Assembly (NCBI GenBank): GCA_016584495.1
Contig: WAID01000003.1
Location: 4,712,001-4,776,000, forward strand
Direction of reading: 5' to 3'
DNA length: 64,000 bases
Source: Celoporthe dispersa
Lineage: Eukaryota; Ascomycota; Sordariomycetes; Diaporthales; Cryphonectriaceae
This document shows, piece by piece, positions 59,583-64,000 of the stretch; the first letter of the stretch is position 1, and every line of letters starts with the position of its first letter. The translations under genes and the position numbers were made by a program. Below the pieces are notes generated by a model that had not been told where the DNA came from, did not search any database, and was given only the letters and a program-made list of their open reading frames with translations.

Positions 59583-61811
59583 TTAATCGAAGTCACGGTC
59601 CCTCCTGACTCTAAATCGCGCCCTTAGAGATCTGGGAATGATCGGATTGGGAGGCGAGGGCTCATCGCGCCGCCTCCTTGCTTCTTGGTACCGCATAAAC
59701 TCTTCCTGCTCGTCCCGAGCCCGCGGTGCGAGGTGGTCATACTGCGTCGCGCGGCGGTAATACACATCGCGAGCATCGTGCCGGGGAAAGTCCCTTCCAC
59801 GCGCACCACCACCACCACCACCACCAAAACGTAAGGTGTCAAAGTCGTCGCACAAATCCTGCTCGTGCAAGCGCTGGAAGTTGACGTCACTCACCAGGAC
59901 GTGTCGAAATCCATGGTCGCGTTCGTCGTGAATCTCTGTCTGCGGCGTGCTGCGCCGGTTAAATCGAGGTCTTAAAGGCGATCGGGCGGGCGCGTGTCTC
60001 CTTGCTGCATGGTCGTCCTGCCTCTGGGCCCAATCTTCCTGCAGCCGGCTCGCGCGGCCGGTGCGGACGCCAGCTTGGAACATCGTCTCGTCGCGCATGT
60101 GCATCGCATCCTCGGGTGGAGACGGATGCGGATGGCGAGCCCCCTGCTGGGGCACTCTGATCTTGGCGTCAGTGCCGGTGACGATGTACGCCTTGGCCTC
60201 GCGGACGTTATCGCGGCTGTGCTCCCGTCTAGGGACGCGCGGTCCCGCGAAGTCGTCGGGCACAGCGGCGGCAAAACTCGGACCAGGACCCTGCGGCTTC
60301 TTGGGGAAGACGGGGTGGCCGTGCGCCATGGGCGGTGAGCCTGAGTCGACTGACGAGGGCCTCGTGATGGAGCTCGCGCTGTCAGAGTAACAGGTCGAGC
60401 GCGACCCGCTGGAGCTGGAGTATGAGCCCGTGGAGCTGTCGCGCCCGTGCCTGCTGTGGTTATCGTGCTCGATGATGATGTGAGTGCTGGGGCGGTTGGG
60501 CCGGTGCGGCGGGGGGGAGGCTCTTGGCTGTTGGGCATGCGCTCTTGCTGTCCCTGGTTTGGTGGCATCTGTCCAGAAACTCCTGGAGGTGGCACCGGCC
60601 GTCCCTGATTTGGTTGGAAAGCTCCTGCTGGATGCACCGGCTGTCCCTGGTTTGGTTGGAAAGCTCTTGGGTGAGGCCCTGGCGGTCCTTGGTTTGGTTG
60701 TTGCATGTGTCCGATCGGTCCTGGAGGACGCATCGCCGGTCCTGGAGGTGGTCCTCCCTGCTGCTGAGGATGACTGGGTGGAAAGCCGGCAGCGGGATGA
60801 GGTTGATGCTGTTGTTGGTGGTGAGGCATATTCACTTGCGGCCGCTGCTGCTGAGGTCCTTGTTGACCTCTATTTGGCTGGACACCCTGGAACGGTCCAT
60901 GCTGAGCCTGCTGAGGGTGGCCGCCCTGCTGGCCGGGGAGCACGTTGCGGATAGGGAGGTTGCTGTTGTACATTGTGACCAGCATGGCCCTGGACCATGT
61001 GCGCTTGTTCGAACCTCAGATTGTGGGGCGGCCCCTCCTCCCGGGTGCTGGCTTTGCGAACCTGCCTCTCGACTTCCTCGCGCTGTAGCTGACGGTACAG
61101 CTCGCTGGGGACGTGTTCCCGGCGTGGGCACGACCTGAAGTACGCGGTGATGGAAGCACGTTCTGTTGACCTCCCCTTACCATGCGAGCCATGATGCCTC
61201 GTGGTCGAGTTCTGCCGCTTGACCTTGCCGTGCTTGTCAGCCAGGGGCTTTTCTTGCCAATCGATCTGGTCAAGCACGATGTGGAAACGATTATCGCGGA
61301 TCTCCATCGAGAGGTCTTCGTGTGCTTTTGCGATCTGATTCTGGGCGTTGGGACCGAGCGACGATTGCTTCTTCACGATATTAGGCCACTTTCCCTTCCT
61401 GAGATCCTTGTCCTGCAAGCTCAGAAGTCGAACCTGGCTAAGGATATTGGCCTGGTCATAATCGGGCAGGCGCCGGCGTGTGCAGTCGGCCCAGGTCGGC
61501 TTGATCTTGTCTCCATTGACGTCGTACTTTTCTCTCGGCTTAGCCGGCTCGATGCGGAAGAGGTAGTAATGCGAGAGAAGATTGAAGTGGTCGCCCTCTG
61601 TGAGGTTCTCGCCTCTGAGGTCGATCCGCTCGACAGATCGGAGGACCTGGTCAGGGATGATATCTGACCGCGGGTGTGGGGGCTTGAGTGGCCGTCGAGA
61701 GGTGTTGTGCTGTTGTTGATCTCGACCCGAGAGCGGGAAGACCTGTTGAGGCATCATCTGCGGAGGATATGCACCCCTTGGGGCTGTGTTGAACCGGGGT
61801 TCCATGGTCAT
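59583..61811 (-). CDS. Uncharacterised low-complexity protein, frame interrupted twice
   Basis: I do not recognise this gene. Read across two frame breaks it gives about 742 residues without introns. Residues about 45-210 look folded and conserved in type (DIIPDQVLRSVERIDLRGEN, LSHYYLFRIEPAKPREKYD, FHIVLDQIDWQEKP). A long Q/P/G/H-rich part follows with repeats of the form FQPNQGRPVPPPG, then a Ser-rich part, and a charged Arg/Asp-rich tail (EEFMRYQEARRRRDEP, RARFRVRRDRDFD) with a glycine run encoded by ACC/CCA repeats at 59804-59826. Breaks: an extra base in G4 at 60935-60938 (coding RAP|GQQGGHPQ) and a missing base in G7 at 60511-60517 (coding QEPPP|PHRPNRPS). The shifts cancel, so start and end share a frame. 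Composition suggests a nuclear or RNA-linked scaffold, but that is a guess. Confidence 0.7.
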
Positions 61812-64000
61812 GGAGCAATATGATGCCGTGGAGGGGTAAGAAGTGCCGATAATTATATCAAGAAGGCGACCGAGCTTGAGGTGGGAGGGGAGGGGACAAC
61901 TACGATCGGGCGAGGTGAAGGAGGCCGCCTATTTATTTATTGACGCACCTGACCCCCGGGATCGCAGTGCAAAGTATACAAAACCCAAATATTTTGGCAC
62001 TTTGCGAGCGGGACAGAAAGTGAGGCGAACAAGAGGCCATGAGACCCAGCCAAGGTACGGTACATCAGAGGTGCCTATACATGGACGGTGGTGACGGTGT
62101 GGTACATATCTCAGAACTTCTCAGTCACCGTGCCGCTCTGGGGCCAAAGTACATGAGACGGATGTCACTTTTTGTATCTGGCTCCCACCACAGCCCAGTG
62201 CTGACCACTGACGACAGCCGTGGCTTGTTGGGCCAAGAAGACCGCGACCACCGCTTACGGTTGGGCTCCTCGAAGCAAAGAGCCATGGGTGGTGTGGATC
62301 TGCCACCACCACCACCACCACCACCACGACGGTTGCCCGGGCGCGTTCAGGACAACCCACCTTGTCCGGTCTGTTTGGGGGTGTTGCAAATCAGACAACA
62401 AACCATCTTCCTGTCCCCTCTCTTTGGACGACTCGGCCAGCGGGTGGCTAGACACAGGGCAGCGAAATACCTCTCGAGAAGGGGGGGAGGGAGGGATTGA
62501 CCGCCAGGGTCGTACCTCTACATCGGCAGCTGTTCCCGAAAACGATGCGCCTTGACTCGAGCGGCCGGACGGCTGCATGCATCTCGAGTCCGAGACGAAT
62601 GGTGGTGGTGGTGGAAACTTGACTCTCTGGTGCGAGGTGGCTGATCGCGTCACCGGGTCTCTCGTTTCTCAGAGATCTGGTGTGCTGTGCTTGCCTGGGC
62701 AACGTCACAGGGGACGCGAATCGATCGTCCGTGTTCGACGTGGACCCATCGCCTTCTCCGAGCGTGAATTTCGTCGCCGATTTGTACCTTGGAAATAAGG
62801 CTGGGCTGGGCGGGAAAAGGCTGCTCTGTCTAGCAGGGTATTTCGTCACTGCAACTGCCCATGGTTCGCAAATGGTCCGCACAAAAGTGCAAGACTGAGA
62901 AAGAAGGCAACCACGAGGCAGCTGATCAGCGTTTATCCACTCGTCGGTCGGGCGCGCCAGACAGACGGACAGACGGACAGACACACGCTAATGCGTGCAG
63001 ACTGCGGTCCAGCTGTGGTATGGCGTGGAGTAGAGTGCCTGTGCTTGTGCTGACAAGCCTCGTAACTTGTGCTGATTCTATTCGCTGGCAACGCGTCTGG
63101 GCAGGGGACCGGAGGCCCCCACCAAGCCAAAACAATCAATCGCTGGTGTTTCCCCTCCCCCCACATGTATTGATATCTGTGGTTTATCAGAGTCTGGATA
63201 CAACCGACATCTTTCTTCTTCTTCTTCTTCCTCCTACATAATTCGGGACCGACGAAGGCACCCGGCGTCAAGCCACTTCAGCTAGCCAGGCCCAGTCGGC
63301 GTGACGCTGGTGGACACACGCCTCCCACGCCGTCATGGCTCGTCTCGAGACTCGCATACATACACGCACGGGGGGTTTGGGGGCCAATGACCAGGACAGC
63401 GGTATCTGCATAGGCCTGCCCATTGGTGCAGCTGGGCTGCCAGTGCTGTACCACGCCGCCCTCTGCCTACCTACTGCATGGCGTCCAGCCCATCTTCTCC
63501 CCCAGGCTTAAGCGCTGTATTCTGCCCATCCAGAAGCGCCCCTTGGCTGGGCGGGCAGGGTACGCACCCAGGATCGCAGCGGCAGATCCCAGAAGACCGT
63601 ACATGTGATTGTTCCTCCTCTTTCTGGTCCTGAGACAGCCTTCCTCTACGCGACACCACCGGCTCGCTTACCGTCGCAACATTTGTCGAACCTCGTCGCC
63701 GGCGTCTCCTCTTTCACATCACACCTTGTGCAAGCACATCAACGTCTCTTGTGTGTCCTCCTCCTTTTGATTATTTTTTTTCCCCCCTCAAAGCACCGTT
63801 TGCACGGCTCTGGGCTTAGCTGTTGGTGGACCCCGATCAGCCTGGGTCCGCTTGTCAAATCAAAACTTTTAGCCTTAAAGAGAGACAAGTTTTAGATGGT
63901 CTGCACCATACCACCTTGCTTCTGCGTCTGGCATCTCCTCGGGAGTTGTGCCTACTGCATGCTCTACAGCCCAAGGGGGCATCAGTCCCACCCTCCATCT
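61812..64000. other. Gene-free right end of the window
   Basis: Upstream of the uncharacterised gene. No supported gene. It shows a (CCA)n patch at 62302-62325, a GGT patch near 62602-62613, GACA repeats at 62963-62983 and a TTC repeat at 63212-63230. A gene may start beyond the edge. Confidence 0.55.

Overview
The window looks like nuclear DNA of a filamentous ascomycete (Pezizomycotina, most likely a Sordariomycete; I cannot name the genus). The reasons are short GT-AG introns with CTRAC-type branch points, CT-rich leaders, and fungal-type housekeeping genes such as fungal MED15, a WHI5/NRM1-family gene, TEL1, NUP192, MIP1 and APE4. I see no rRNA, convincing tRNA, CRISPR array, intact transposon or biosynthetic cluster. 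Fifteen protein genes can be supported.

Layout. 1-2249 (+) is the C-terminal part of exportin-T (LOS1). 3352-5330 (-) is aspartyl aminopeptidase. An 8.9-kb gene-poor, microsatellite-rich stretch follows and ends in a CT-rich leader with three uORFs. 14232-18821 (+) is MED15. 20116-21378 (+) is a WHI5/NRM1-family G1/S repressor. 21379-23620 is a homopurine/homopyrimidine-rich convergent spacer. 23621-27144 (-) is mitochondrial DNA polymerase gamma (MIP1). 29805-31578 (+) is a SLX8-like RING ubiquitin ligase. 32609-37873 (-) is NUP192, divergent from TEL1 at 38791-47998 (+). 48617-51313 (+) is CUL4 and 51968-52882 (+) is MRT4. 53785-55293 (-) is U1-70K, divergent from mitochondrial ribosomal protein mL43 at 55635-56188 (+). 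56590-57589 (-) is triosephosphate isomerase. 58203-58877 (+) is a small FAR1-like zinc-domain protein. 59583-61811 (-) is an uncharacterised low-complexity protein. 61812-64000 has no gene I can support.

The genes form no single pathway. They serve tRNA export, nuclear pores, transcription and cell-cycle control, DNA-damage signalling and SUMO/ubiquitin turnover (TEL1, SLX8, CUL4), mtDNA replication and mitochondrial translation, ribosome assembly, splicing and glycolysis.

The strongest unexpected signal is that seven genes whose reading frames otherwise look intact carry single-base frame breaks (nine in all), nearly all in short homopolymers. This looks like systematic sequencing or assembly indels rather than decay. 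Other points of interest: three ACGCGA (MBF-type) sites upstream of the WHI5-like gene; an N-terminal extension that could give the aminopeptidase a mitochondrial form; a GC-AG intron in NUP192; a long composite intron in U1-70K; the stand-alone FAR1-like protein; and the MED15 upstream region with its uORFs. I found no clearly novel multi-gene system.
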